Positions 22,273-32,962 are shown, numbered from the stretch's first letter. The stretch: 64,000 nt of DNA from Cordilura impudica (GCA_963682025.1 OY821519.1:16405378-16469377), one strand, 5' to 3'. Translations and numbers: made by a program. Notes: generated by a model from the sequence alone, not told the origin.

Positions 22273-22563
22273 CAGTATAATCTATTTAATTACCCCACGT
22301 TTAATTACCATACACGCTTATTTACCTCGAATTCCAAATCCCCGTTTTTTGCTCACTTTTTCTAACAAAACCACATTCGGGTAATTACCTCAAATATTTT
22401 ATTACAAAAACAAAATTTCCCTTAAATTTCCTTGATTTAATTACCAAAAATACTTATTAGTTACAACTATGCAATTAAATGCAACCAAGTTCATATAGGC
22501 ACTTGTTAAAAAGAAAACGAAAACATTGTTTTTATTGTGTAATTTGTGTAATAATTTAAAGAA

Positions 22564-23640
22564 ATGACTCCAAGGAATATTGCTTTCACGATAAAGCAGA
22601 AACTTTTGCCGATTTCCTTATTGAAAAAAGAAAAAGAAAAGACAAAACAGCAATTGCTCGTAGAATTCAAATGTGACATTTCAACAATAAATCGAATCAT
22701 GAGAAACGAGGTAAAGATTCGTGGTGGCAGAATCAAACAGGAATGTAGAATTGAGGCGCTACCGAAAATCTAGCCATACAAATGCGTCTGAATAATGCTG
22801 TCATTTCTAGCCAAATGGTAATGAATAAAGCAAAGGAGTTTGCTATAAAATTTTTTCGGATTTTGAACCAAACAGTGGTTAGTTGTGGAGGTGGCAGAGG
22901 AGAGAAAACATAAAATTCACAAAAATACATGGAGAAAATGATCGCGAAGGTGCTGGAAATTTTCTGGAAAATAGCAATTTTTCCTCAATTCTTCAACATT
23001 ATACTCCTGAAAATATATTTAATGCTGATGAGAGTGGCCTTTTTTACAAAGTTTTGCCAAGTGGAACGTTAGCTCGAAAAGGGGACCCAATCAAAGGCAA
23101 TAAATCTCAAAAACAACGTCTAACACTATTATTTTTGTGCAACTCTGTGGGAACATACAAAAAAGTGTTTGCAATTGGTAAATTTCAAAATCCATGTTGC
23201 TTCAAAGGTAATAATAATCTTCCTGTACCGTACTTCTCCAATCAAAGTGCATGGATGACAAATTCTTTGTCGATGTCTATTCTTGAGCAAATTGACAAAG
23301 AAATGGTTAATCGAAACAGGAAAATTTGGTTGTTCGTTGACAATGCATCATGTCAAAAAATCACAGGTGACTTACAAAATATAAATGTATAATTTCTAAC
23401 CCCAAATACAACGGCACTGATACAGCCTCTTGACCAAGCCATTACTTATACTTTTAAGTCAAATTATCGGCAGATTATGGTAAGAAAGCAAATAATTTCA
23501 TTAGAAAAAGGTCTACAAACACAAGAATTCATAAAATCATTAACAATTTTAAATGTTTTATACCACGTTAAATGAGCTTGGTGGCTTGTCAAAGAACGCT
23601 CCATAATAAATTGTTTCCATAAGGTATATAAAGGGTCATT
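22564..23640 (+). pseudogene. pogo/Tigger-like transposase, N-terminal and DDE region (broken)
   Basis: Starts MTPRNIAFTIKQKLLPISLL. KEKTKQQLLVEFKCDISTIN and RIMRNE form a CENP-B/psq-type helix-turn-helix. After frameshifts near 22770-22880 come the second DNA-binding part (LWRWQRRENIKFTKIHGE-like) and the DDE_1 domain. The first Asp is in FNADESGLFYK, the second in WLFVDNASC and the third in NTTALIQPLDQAI. Thirty residue positions, counting one stop codon at 23390, separate the second and third Asp, as in pogo (DD30D). The frame becomes KERSIINCFHKVY at 23590 and is cut at 23630 by the mariner at TA. Known role: TA-targeted cut-and-paste; this copy cannot be active. Confidence 0.82.
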
Positions 23641-24813
23641 TTTTAAGAGCTATAGGAAAGTTTTCCAAAAAAAACACATAAAATTCAGAAAAATCCATGA
23701 AATCTTTATTTGAATCGATAGTACGGTCCATATAATTTAATGTTTGAAGATTATTTCATGCAAATGTTGACCGTGACTGCGCCTCAAATGGTCCATCCGC
23801 TTAGTCCAATTTTGGCATACTCTTTCCAACATTTCGGCCGGTATCTCACGAATAAATGCTTCAATGTTGTCTTTCAATGTGTCAATTGAAGCGGGATTGT
23901 CTGTATAGACATGAGCTTTAACATAGCCCCACAAAAAATAGTCTAAAGGCGTTAAATCATCACGATCTAGGCGGCCAATTGACCGGTCCCGAACGTGAAA
24001 TAAAATGTTCACCGAACTCGCTTCTCAATAAGTCCACTGTTGCGCGTGCTGTGTGGCATGTGGCACCTTCTTGTTGAATCCACATGTCATGCAAGTCAAG
24101 CTCTTACATTTTGGGCAAAAAATAGTTGGATATCATCTCTCGGTAGCGCTCACCATTCACAGTTACGTTACGATTCGCATCATCTTTTGTAGAAGTACGG
24201 TCCAATGAGCCAAAAATGAGCTTCGTCGCTGAACACAATTTTTCGGTAAAAAAGTGGATCTTCGGCCAACTTTCCAAGAGCCCATTCACCAAAAATTCTA
24301 CGTTGCGGTAGGTCGTTCGGTTTCAATTCTTGCACCAGCTGTATTTTGAAAGGCTTCACACCTAAATCCTTCCGCAAAATTTTCCACGTTTTTGAGTAAC
24401 AGAGACCCAATTGCTGCGAACGGCGACGAACCGATAATTGATGGTCATCATTAACACTGGCCGATACAGCTGCGATATTTTCTTCAGTTCGCACTCTACG
24501 TAAGCGTGTTGGTGGTTTAATGTCCAACAATGTAAATTTGGTGCGAAATTTAGTCACAATAGCCCGAATAGCCGCTTCAGTGGGTCGATTAAACTGACCA
24601 TAAAATGAAAGAAGCGCGCGATGAACTTTCTTAACAGAGCACGCATTTTGATAATAAAATTCAATAACTTGCAAGCGTTGTTCGTTTGTAAGACGATTCA
24701 TGGTTAAATCATAGACCAAACTGAAGATGTTTGACAGTGAAACAAAAGACGAAACGTGCGTCATCTGTTTAAACCAGTGTTGCCAAAAAGATAATAGCTA
24801 AAAATTCACCCTT
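23631..24813 (-). mobile_element. Mariner-like element 2, inserted in the pogo gene
   Basis: Left end AAGGGTCATTTTTTAAGAGC, right end (reverse complement) AAGGGTGAATTTTTAGCTAT, with TA at 23629-23630 and 24814-24815. At 1183 bp it is the usual full length minus an internal deletion. Its ends are unlike mariner 1, so it is a different lineage. It interrupts the pogo reading frame exactly at a TA. Confidence 0.82.
23737..24701 (-). pseudogene. Mariner-type transposase in element 2 (broken)
   Basis: The likely start is the ATG at 24701 (MNRLTNEQRLQVIEFYYQNA), where the helix-turn-helix begins, rather than the in-frame ATG at 24764. Continues RRRSQQLGLCYSKTWKILRK and IVFSDEAHFWL (first Asp). HFWL is then joined directly to IGPYFYKR, an in-frame loss of about 40 residues (the NG-VNKQN...AGG segment). 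A frameshift near 24180 leads to VTVNGERYREMISNYFL and a stop at 24104. Beyond it WIQQEGATCHTA shows Glu where the second catalytic Asp should be. The C-terminus DDLTPLDYFLWGYVKAHVYT ends at 23737. Inactive on several counts. Confidence 0.85.
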
Positions 24814-24815
24814 TA

Positions 24816-25300
24816 GTTGTATTATACATAGCAATATGCCAAAATTGACTTTTTGCGAAAAAGAACTTTTTTATTGTTGAAAATGGTTCTTTAGGGTATC
24901 AGAAGCAACTTTTGTTCCGCGACTTTTTTATAATTCCGTTATTTACAAAATTACCGTTATTTACAAAATTACCGTTATTTTTAGGTTCTTGAAGAAAATC
25001 AAAATTTTGACCGTTGAATTTCCAGAATTCGACCAAATGTTGTTTGGCAACTTTGTAGAAAATCATATGACGAGTACTTTTACAGAACATATGAACTCAA
25101 AATATTTGCAAATACAGTGTTTTGATGCATTTTTCAAAAAAAATGAATTTTACGCCATCTAGCGGCAATAATTTGTACTAACAAAATTCAACAATTAGAA
25201 AGGTAATTTAAATACCTTTCCAACAAAAAAAAAACTTGAAAATCAGATGAAAAATAAGCCAATGAGAAAGAAAAGATCTATAAGATAATGAAATAGTACC
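24816..25300. other. Pogo interior or insert, unassigned
   Basis: Contains two exact copies of CCGTTATTTACAAAATTA (24943-24982) and no recognised frame. It does not continue the pogo transposase after KVY, so a further insertion or deletion must lie at this border. Confidence 0.4.
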
Positions 25301-26070
25301 AAATTTAGACCGACTATACGATACCCTATACCATGCGTTTAGAAACCCTATCTCTTAGGCCCAACTAACTGGACATTGAAAATAAGCAAAAAACCATATT
25401 TGAGTGGGATTTTTATTAATTTTTTTGGCTGCAGATATGAAAAAGTTCATATCGGATGGTATATCTATAAAGGGACTAGGTACAAAAATGGACCTATCCT
25501 GATCATGTTTGGTAAAGTCTCTTGTATTTTGCAAAAATATGTACAAACAAAATTTGAGAAGAATCAATGCAATATTTTTGTTTTTTAATAGATTTAAGTG
25601 AAGATCGGGAAGCAGCTCTATATGGGGTCAAAGGGATCATTTTTGGACTACTCATTAGTGGATGTAATGAACGGATACAAACCCAATTTGAGTAAGATCT
25701 ATATGACAATTTGGATCTTATGGCAATTTATGTCGATTTCGTATGGGTAATTTGTATGGGGGCTAGGTCTGAACATCGACCGATTCTCACCGATTTCAAC
25801 AGCGTTCATCCCATGGCCGACAAAAGCTTATATACCAAATTTCATCAAAATATATTCATATTTGCGACCTGCAGTTTGATTACAAGCTTTACATGGACAC
25901 ACAGACGGACGGACGGACGGACGGACGGACGGACATTGTTAAATCAACTCAGAAAGTGATTCTGATTCGATCGGTATAATTAAAGATGGGTCTAGGTCAA
26001 ATATTTTTGGTTGTTACAAACAGCAGCACAAAGTCATTTTACCCAAACCACATAGTGGTATAGGGTATAA
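25301..26070 (-). mobile_element. mini-me/DINE-like element C, full copy in pogo
   Basis: Minus orientation: 3' hairpin remnant TTTAGACCGACTATACG at the left, the (GGAC)n tract ACGGACGGACGGACGGACGG near 25908-25935, and the 5' end CACATAGTGGTATAGGGTAT at the right. Closely collinear with 31058-31819. Non-coding: the small frames within it are fortuitous. Confidence 0.78.
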
Positions 26071-26201
26071 ATATGTATGTAACTTTTATTAAATTGATCA
26101 TTAAAGTTTACATTTTTAGTTTTGCGAAAAAAAAATTTTGTTAATTTACTAGAATTGTATTTAACAGAAATATTTATTATTTATACTTTTAAAAACATCA
26201 A

Positions 26202-26207
26202 TTTATT
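26202..26207 (-). promoter_or_regulatory. Polyadenylation signal AATAAA after the orphan ORF
   Basis: On the minus strand AATAAA lies about 16 bases beyond the stop codon at 26223. A signal so close to a stop is typical of compact 3' ends, but AATAAA is common by chance in DNA this AT-rich. Confidence 0.4.
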
Positions 26208-26222
26208 TTATTATTTAAATTT

Positions 26223-26922
26223 TTAGAGATCTACATAAGTGTGCAAATTCTTTAGCTTTTCTTTGAGTTGGGACTCTAAATCCAAATTTTCTGTTTGCCA
26301 AACTTTTTCACCGTGATATTTATAATTTATACCTTTCAACATGTTTATTTGCTTTTTAAGAATTTTTATCCGATTACTCTGTACATCGACATAAGATAGT
26401 TCATTTAATAAATTAAATAATTCCATAGGCTCATTCACATCAAGCAAATTTAGAAATAGGACTTTACTCTCCGTACGTCGTTTTTTTACTTGTTGTTTGC
26501 TCTCCATCTCTTCCAATCTCTTTATTCGTTCCTTAGCATTCCATTTTTTATTTTCCTGAAAAACCTTTTTCATTATTTTCACACCATTTTCCATATCTTG
26601 CTTCATTGGATAGAACTGCAAAATATCGAAAAGGAAGTGAATGCATTTGCTAAAACGGTTTTTGAACCAATCAACTTTTTTGCATATGCCATCGAATTGA
26701 AGGTTTAAAAAGACCTCTTTAGACTTTTTGGGGCATTGCAATTTAAAGTAATCAAATTTCCGTAGCACTGTTCTTCTTTCGAGGGGACCTTCTACTTCGT
26801 TTAAAAATTCAAAAAATTTATCTTTATCGTAAGTACACAGCGCATTTATATTTTTAACCATAAAAAGTTTAAAAAAGTCAAACACATCACTATTTTTCAA
26901 ACCATTTTTCCATTTTAAATGA
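26223..26922 (-). CDS. Orphan open exon, basic protein of ~225-232 residues, unrecognised
   Basis: The longest non-repetitive frame in the window. The frame is open from a stop at 26967-26969 to the stop at 26223. The first ATG in frame gives MVKNINALCTYDKDKFFEFL (about 26858). Upstream in-frame codons (LKWKNGLKNSDVFDFFKLF) suggest the coding part began further 5', and ATAATTACAG ending at 26923 could be a splice acceptor opening an exon at 26922. The protein is rich in Lys, Leu, Phe and Asn. It has a basic, coiled-coil-prone centre (ENKKWNAKERIKRLEEMESK, QQVKKRRTESK) and a Leu-rich tail (LFNLLNELSYVDVQSNRIKI). No signal peptide, membrane segment, zinc finger or DDE motif is visible. It lies inside the pogo element, on the opposite strand. 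I do not recognise it: it could be a captured host exon, part of another element, or a young gene. Confidence 0.5.
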
Positions 26923-26969
26923 CTGTAATTATCTTTATATAAACAATTTAAAGAAGCTTTACAAATTTA

Positions 26970-27667
26970 ATACATTTTTAAACAATTTTTAAAGAAAACA
27001 GAATTGGAAAAAAATTAAAAAACCACTTTCTTTTTACTTGACTTTCAGTTAATCTATTAAGAATAAATTATAAAAGATAATAACAAATTATTATCGTTGC
27101 ACCTATGCAATAATTAGCATGCAATTCTGATATTATTGATCACACTATTAAAGATGCTCTTATCAATTATTTGTATATTCTAAGAGAGTAAATAAGAGTA
27201 AATCAGTAAAAAATATTCTAAATAAAAGCATTGATACAAAGAAAAACAATAAAAAAACAATAACATAAAAACTTGTAACGGACTATTTACAATGAAATAA
27301 TTTGATGAAGACAAGGTAATGACAACTTTTAAATATTATCAATTGATAACACAACCCCACAAAAAATAAAAAAAATAAGACCCAGAAACTAATCCTTATG
27401 TATTTTGACCTTCTGAATTCGATTCCGTCATTAGAAATGAATTCATATCTACTGCCGCTTTATCACAATAGTAAATGAAATATAAGTGTATTTACTTATC
27501 ACATGGAAAGGAATTTTGTTTCCCAAAGTGAAAACAGTATCTATGTGCTTAATAAATAATGTATAACTAATTTCAGTAGCATAAATTTACGTTTTTTTAA
27601 AAATTCACACTGGTTTTTTAATCAATTAATAAAATTTGTCGAAAATGGGCTGTACTGTTTGTAATAC
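26970..27667. other. Non-coding AT-rich stretch, no feature seen
   Basis: Lies 5' of the orphan exon. No upstream exon could be recognised by eye. Confidence 0.4.
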
Positions 27668-27954
27668 GGCACAAATTCGGCTGAATATTATGCCTTGGGA
27701 GAAAACATAGTTGTTGATGACTAAAATATGTAAAATTCTGCGGTGTGCTTGAAGATAACACTCCTACTTCGTTATAAGTGAATGAAGGTCAAAAAACCCA
27801 ATTTTTTTTTCATTTTTTCGCCTTTTTTTACGTTTTCCTAATTTTCTTGTAAACGAAAAATGCGATCGCCAAGCACCACTGCAGAATTTTAGATTTTAAT
27901 GTCATTAACAACTGTGTTGCATGGCAAGCCATAATATTCAGCCCAATTTGTGCC
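27668..27954. mobile_element. Foldback element with ~85-bp inverted arms
   Basis: Left arm GGCACAAATTCGGCTGAATA ... ATAGTTGTTGATGACTAAAA ... CTGCGGTGTGCTTG. The right arm is its reverse complement with scattered mismatches (CAAGCACCACTGCAG ... ACAACTGTGTTGCATGGCAA ... TATTCAGCCCAATTTGTGCC). About 110 bp of spacer with T-runs. No clear target duplication. Confidence 0.65.
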
Positions 27955-28349
27955 GCGCTAAATGTTAGAAGTAGTATTTTCTTACTTCCAAGTTTTGTTG
28001 TTGCCACTTTGTTTTTTTCAGTGTATTATTCCAACAAAAACCAAAAATGGAAGATTACTGCCCAAGCTAACTATTCAACACATAAAAACATTGATTTTGT
28101 AGCTATTAACATAAATAATGCGTTAAATTCATAAAAAGTCAAAAAATCAAAGTTTTAAGGGCCACCCTAAATATCCGTTTTAGGACAAGTGAGGGGCATT
28201 CTAATAAGCAAGTAGGGTACCTGACTCTACCCCCGAAACATATAAAATCGTTCGGGATTCATAGCTTGAAAATGAAAAAGTTGATTTTTTTTTGGCATAT
28301 TGCTAATTATACATTTTATTTTTTAATTTATTTTAACGAAAAAATTTTC

Positions 28350-28681
28350 AGGCAGCTTTTTCGGCTTACGAACAATTGGTCGATGAAGAAGTTAATGAAA
28401 CCTTCGTTGATGTAACCACAGCAGCATACAATTTTGAAGAATATGTTACTTATGATGAGAATCTGAAGTGCTATGGGTTACTAACTGATGACCAAATTCT
28501 TGACAGATTGTTGGATGACAACGCTGAAAATTTATCTGAAGATGAAGTTGTTGCAGTAGAAGAGCCCTGTATTTAAAATATCGAAATTATGCAGCAGATG
28601 AAATCGAAAATTTAGAAACGACACTTTTTACAAACGAAATATGTAATATGTCTAAGACAAAAATAACGCATTGTTACAAAT
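28350..28681 (+). pseudogene. pogo/Tigger-like transposase, acidic C-terminus
   Basis: The sequence after ATTTTCAG at 28343-28350 reads AAFSAYEQLVDEEVNETFVD, EEYVTYDENLKCYGLLTDDQ, ILDRLLDDNAENLSEDEVVA. The EDYV-VD-L---G-LTDEEI pattern and acidic stretch are usual for the C-terminal region of pogo/Tigger/jerky-type transposases. After a frameshift at about 28573 the neighbouring frame continues NYAADEIENLETTLFTNEIC and SKTKITHCYK, like the QTKITDFF-type terminus of that family. It is separated from the catalytic part by 4.7 kb of inserted DNA. Whether the AG at 28350 was a true splice site is unknown. Confidence 0.6.
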
Positions 28682-28730
28682 AAGCATCAAATGCTTTTTG
28701 TATAGTACAAACATTTGTTATATATGTACA

Positions 28731-29432
28731 TTAGGGCGGGTCGATTTGTAGGGATACAAAAAAATAGCTCAAATTACAAGGAAAATTATATTCTAGGGAT
28801 CAAAATGAGAATCTTTGCCCAAGGAACCATACCTCTAAAACGAATTCTGATGTTCCGACTTTTGACCTGTCTGTCTGTCTGCCATGGGGCAACCCCATTC
28901 CCCCTCATGCAATTGATCTGAAACTTGGCCCATAGCCTTGTTGTGACTACAGATGAATTTTGGGGTAGTCACGCAGAGTCACGCATAGTCGCGAAGTGAT
29001 CTAAAAGTTATTTACCCTCATCCGATCCATCTTTTTGAATAACATAACATAGTCAAGGCGTATGATTATTATTTATTAGCAGAGTAGAAGATACGTATAC
29101 GTATGAGTTTAATTTTAATATTAAATCAAACATAGTCAGCCCAATTCTAAACAAAAAATGGTGATATTTTGAAACGTTTGTATGGGATTCCAGGGGGTGT
29201 GCCATTGGCATGGGTGGGTCGGCCCTCCAAAGTTAGTGGGGGCGATCATACATTTGGACTCGATTGGGGCACTCTAAATGTGTCAAAGTGAGACAGACAG
29301 ACAGACAGGTCAAAAGTCGGGACATCAGAATTCGTTTTAGAGGTATGATTGCTCGGGCAAAGTTTCTTAGTTTCATCCCTAGAAGACGATTTTCCTTGTC
29401 ACTTGGGCGATTTTTAAATCGACCCGCCCTAA
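28731..29432. mobile_element. TIR element (foldback) with ~150-bp inverted arms
   Basis: Left end TTAGGGCGGGTCGATTTGTA, right end AAATCGACCCGCCCTAA. The arms stay alignable for about 150 bp, through ATACCTCTAAAACGAATTCT / AGAATTCGTTTTAGAGGTAT to a (GTCT)n tract. Both ends are followed outward by TGTACA, a candidate 6-bp target duplication. The interior includes one unit (GAAACTTGGCCCATAGCCTT) of the tandem array found at 34290-35112. No transposase. Confidence 0.75.
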
Positions 29433-29727
29433 TGTACATATGTACATCCTTTTTACATATTTATTATAATCTTTTTGTTTGTTGAGTTGCGGTTGTTTAC
29501 TTTTTTTATGTGATATATATGAATTATTTTTATTTAATAAAATGTTAAACCCTTCGGTTAGCGAGAAGGTCCCTCGGAACCTTTTTCATTTTCAAACTGA
29601 AATTACTCCTTTTCGGCCAGGGCAAGGTACCCCAAAAGTTACCCTGTTTTCCAAGAGAATTTTGTCAAAAATCCTTAAAAGAAAATTCAAGGTGATACGC
29701 CCAATAGTTCAGTTTTTATTGAGGTTT

Positions 29728-30811
29728 AAGGGTGAGTAGTACGGGAACACATGACAAGGTCCGTAGGGACCTTGTACTGAAATCACAAGAAATCATTAAG
29801 ACATAAACTTTATTTTGGCTTCTTTTTAGCTGTTTTATTGCTTGAACACATTTTAAATGAGTTCTTCGAATTTAACCTTTGTTTTATTACCTTCTAATAC
29901 TAATCTAAACGAAGGCGATATAGCAGTATGCTCATATGTCCCCAGAAAGAATAAATCAGTAATTTTGCTATCTACACAACATTACACTTGCGATGTGAAC
30001 ATGGAAACTGAAAAGAAGAAGCCCTTAGCCATTCTTGATTACAATGCCAACAAATCCGGCATTGATACTATGGACCAGATGCTTGGTACGTATACATGCA
30101 AGCGCTCAACAAAGCGCTGGCCGCTTGCCATGTTTTACAATATGCTCGACATCGCTGCATTAGCTGCATTAATAATATTCAACGAGATGAAGCCAGTGAA
30201 GAGAAGTGACAGATGGCGCTCATTCCTCCTTATGCTTACTAAGCAATTGACATTACCCAACATTGAAGAACGTGCCCTGAATACTCGCATAACTGCATAT
30301 CCAAGGATACAGAATGCAATGGAGGAATTTGATGTCAAGGTAACAATTAAGAATTCTAAAGGTCAAAAGCGGAATGATTATATACATTTTTTCGTTTTAG
30401 ATAGTACCAAGACCAACAAAAGCAGATGCCCCGTCGTTTGCGCTAAGGACAAACAGGCCATCATGTCGACTATGCCGTTCAGAGTACGGTCGTCAACGCA
30501 AAACAAGGGCCTATTGCTGTTCCTGCAACAATGCAGTTTGTGCAGAGCATTCAAGATAATGCATCGGTGCTTAACCTGCACTCAAAATGAGGAACAACCA
30601 TCGCAACAATAGTTTTTTTAAGTTTTATTCATTGTAAAACTAAATTTTCATAATAAAATTCATAAAAATTAATTATCTTAGTATAAAAAAAGAAAATATT
30701 TTAATTTATTTATCAACACTTTAATTAATAAACAATAATAAAATGGCAAAACAAAAATTTTAAAATGTCTTTTTCATAGAAAAAGTCATGCGGACCTTGT
30801 CATGTGTTTAA
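29728..30811 (+). mobile_element. piggyBac-like element, internally deleted
   Basis: A perfect inverted pair CACATGACAAGGTCCG (29748) and CGGACCTTGTCATGTG (30791) brackets the transposase end. TTTAAGGGTG occurs just outside both ends and contains the TTAA expected for piggyBac targets. The left terminus is not cleanly placed: 12 extra bases separate TTTAAGGGTG from the inverted repeat. Confidence 0.6.
29857..30559 (+). pseudogene. piggyBac-like transposase, C-terminal half
   Basis: The open frame reads SYVPRKNKSVILLSTQHYTC, KPLAILDYNANKSGIDTMDQ (GIDTMDQM carries the last catalytic Asp), and TCKRSTKRWPLAMFYNMLDI with AALAALIIFNEMK. This is the typical DDE_Tnp_1_7 ending. The cysteine-rich C-terminal domain is displaced into the neighbouring frame: from 30464 codons read CRLCRSEYGRQRKTRAYCCS and CNNAVCAEHSR with a stop at 30557-30559. 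So a small indel lies upstream of 30464. In the original frame the protein would run on to 30612 without the ordered Cys/His spacing. The N-terminal half and the first two Asp are missing. Confidence 0.85.
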
Positions 30812-31057
30812 GGGTGCCAGAAGTGTTGCTAGACGGAGAGTTAAGTTGTTTTAATAATTACTTATGTTCGGATAACTGCCTTTTTAATGTATTTAAAAGT
30901 ATTTGTCTAATTGCCTCTTATGAGGTGAATAAACGTATTCGTTTAAATGCTTCCCCGCATAATTTCCAAAAAATCTTGTAAATTTAGACGAGGTAATTGA
31001 CCGGGTATTACTGTATAATAAAAACTTAATTATTATGGGTTAATTTTTCTCGATTTT

Positions 31058-31819
31058 TATACCCTATACCACTATGTGGTTTGGGTATAATGACTTTGTG
31101 CTGCTGTTTGTAACAACCAAAAATATTTGACCTAGACCCATCTTTAATTATGCCGATCGAATCAGAATCACTTTCTGAGTTGATTTAACAATGTCCGTCC
31201 GTCCGTCTATGTGTCCATGTAAACCTTGTAATCAAACTGCAGGTCGCAAATATGAATATATTTTGATGAAATTTGGTACATAAGCTTTTATCGGCCATGG
31301 AATGAACGGTATTGAAATTGGTGAGAATCGGTCCATGTTCAGACATACAAATTACCCCTATGAAATCGACATAAATTGCCATAAGATCCAAATTGTCATA
31401 TAGATCTTACTCAAATTGGGTTTGTATGCGTTCATTACATCCATTAATGAGTAGTCCAAAAATGATCCCTTTGGCCCCATATAGAGCTGCTTCCCGATCT
31501 TCACTTAAATCTATTAAAAAATAAAAATATTGCACTGATTCTTCTCAAATTTTGTTTGTATATATTTTCGCAAAATACAAGAGACTTTACCAACCATGGT
31601 CAGGATCGGTCCATTTTTGGACCTAGTCCCCATATAGATATATCATCCGATATGAACTTTTTCATATCTGCAGCCAAAAAAATTAATAAAAATCCCACTC
31701 AAATTTGGTTTTTGCTTATTTTCTATGTCCAGTTAGTTGGGCCTAGGAGATACGGTTTCTAAACGCATGGTATAGGGTATCGTATAGTCGGTCTAGACCG
31801 ACTATAATTTTCTTACTTG
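31058..31819 (+). mobile_element. mini-me/DINE-like element C, most complete copy
   Basis: 5' hairpin TATACCCTATACCACTATGT with GGTTTGGGTATAATG, the tract GTCCGTCCGTCCGTC near 31193-31207, and the 3' palindrome ATAGTCGGTCTAGACCGACT followed by ATAATTTTCTTACTTG. At about 760 bp without insertions it serves as reference for the other C copies. It starts about 45 bp outside the pogo right end. Non-coding. Confidence 0.8.
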
Positions 31820-32962
31820 TTTTTTTTTTAGCGATATCCAAATTTCTTCATAAAATATGTAAACAAATTTTTTTCCTTTAAAATATGTTTTCCTCTTTTT
31901 AATTTTATTTTCTAGAAAATATCAAACTTTTTTACTTAAGAATTTTCTTTAAATTTCAAAAAAAAAGATAAATTTTTAAGTCCCTTTCACTTATTTTGTT
32001 TTTATTTGAACTTCCTGTTTTTGAATTTATTTTTCAAAATCTTAATGATGACCGGATGCTGATAACTAACTGTTCTTCTTCAGTCTACAGGAAGCTTGTC
32101 TGTGTGTATGTATTTGAATTTATGTTTTAATTTTTGTATTCATTACTTTGTTTTTCCTTGTCATTAATTCTGCGGGTTTAGTTGTCAAGCTTGACACTTT
32201 TGTCATTTTATGTCATTTTTTTATCATTAAGAAGAGAAAAAAAAAATCAGCAGCAATAACATCAACAATGTTTTATATATAATAATGAAAAATAGAAAAA
32301 CAAATACTTAAGACACACGGGGGAATGTTTTTTTTTTTTTGTTTTGTTTTTTTTAATAAAATGCGAAAATCGCATTAGAATCACAGCCTGCCAAATCAAA
32401 CCAACCATTCAGCCCGCGCCAAGCCAGCAAGTGAAAACAACCAAACAACCAAACATTAGTTATAACACGCGACATTTTTTCGGTGACAGAAAATAATGAT
32501 AATTCCTTAGTATTAACGTTTAAATTTGACATTTTGATGCCTAGGGAGCGGAGCGTAAATAGCAACAAGGACCACACAATTTTATAAATTTTTTTTTTTT
32601 TTAGAAATGCGTTAAATAAACAAGAGACGAAAAAGAAAACAACCACAAATAAGATAAAGGAAAAATTTAAATTTATCTTAATAAGAGGCCTGCACAAAAC
32701 AAAAAAAAAAAAAAAAATACTCTAAACAAAATACTAAATACCTGTAAAACCTTAAATATGTAGAATCTACATTGTAGAATGGCCACCGATGAGACACTGA
32801 GCGAAAAATGTTCTGAAAAAGAAAGCCGAGTGATATTTTGGTGCTAATAACAAAGAAGACTGGAAAAAAAAATATTTTACTTAAAAAGTTTTATTGACAA
32901 CAAAACTTTTTCCACTTACGCTTTTTTTTATCCAACGTATCTTAAGTCCTATTTTTTTATCT
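31820..32962. other. Non-coding stretch, possibly unique
   Basis: Poly-T and poly-A runs (32328-32340, 32590-32602, 32699-32717) and no recognised motif. A 114-residue minus-strand frame here (32353-32697) is hydrophobic but low-complexity and has no family features. Confidence 0.4.

Larger units (their letters stand above)
22273..31013 (+). mobile_element. pogo-type transposon inflated by nested insertions
   Basis: Left end CAGTATAATCTATTTAATTA, right end (reverse complement) CAGTAATACCCGGTCAATTA. Each is preceded or followed by TA (22271-22272 and 31014-31015). CAGT ends and TA duplication are the pogo signature, and the first nine bases equal those I recall for Drosophila pogo. Transposase N-terminal and catalytic parts lie at 22564-23640 and its acidic C-terminus at 28350-28681. 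Between and after these are a mariner, a mini-me-like element, two foldback elements and a piggyBac relic. Terminal repeats match at 15 of 22 positions, so the pairing is probable rather than proven. Confidence 0.6.

Noticed and set aside
25355..25959. Several 70-80 residue frames on both strands
   Set aside because: They lie wholly in a non-coding mini-me-like element, and equivalents occur in its other copies with stops.
32353..32697. 114-residue hydrophobic minus-strand frame
   Set aside because: Low-complexity, spans poly-T runs, no signal or family motif, and no second evidence such as splice sites or conservation.
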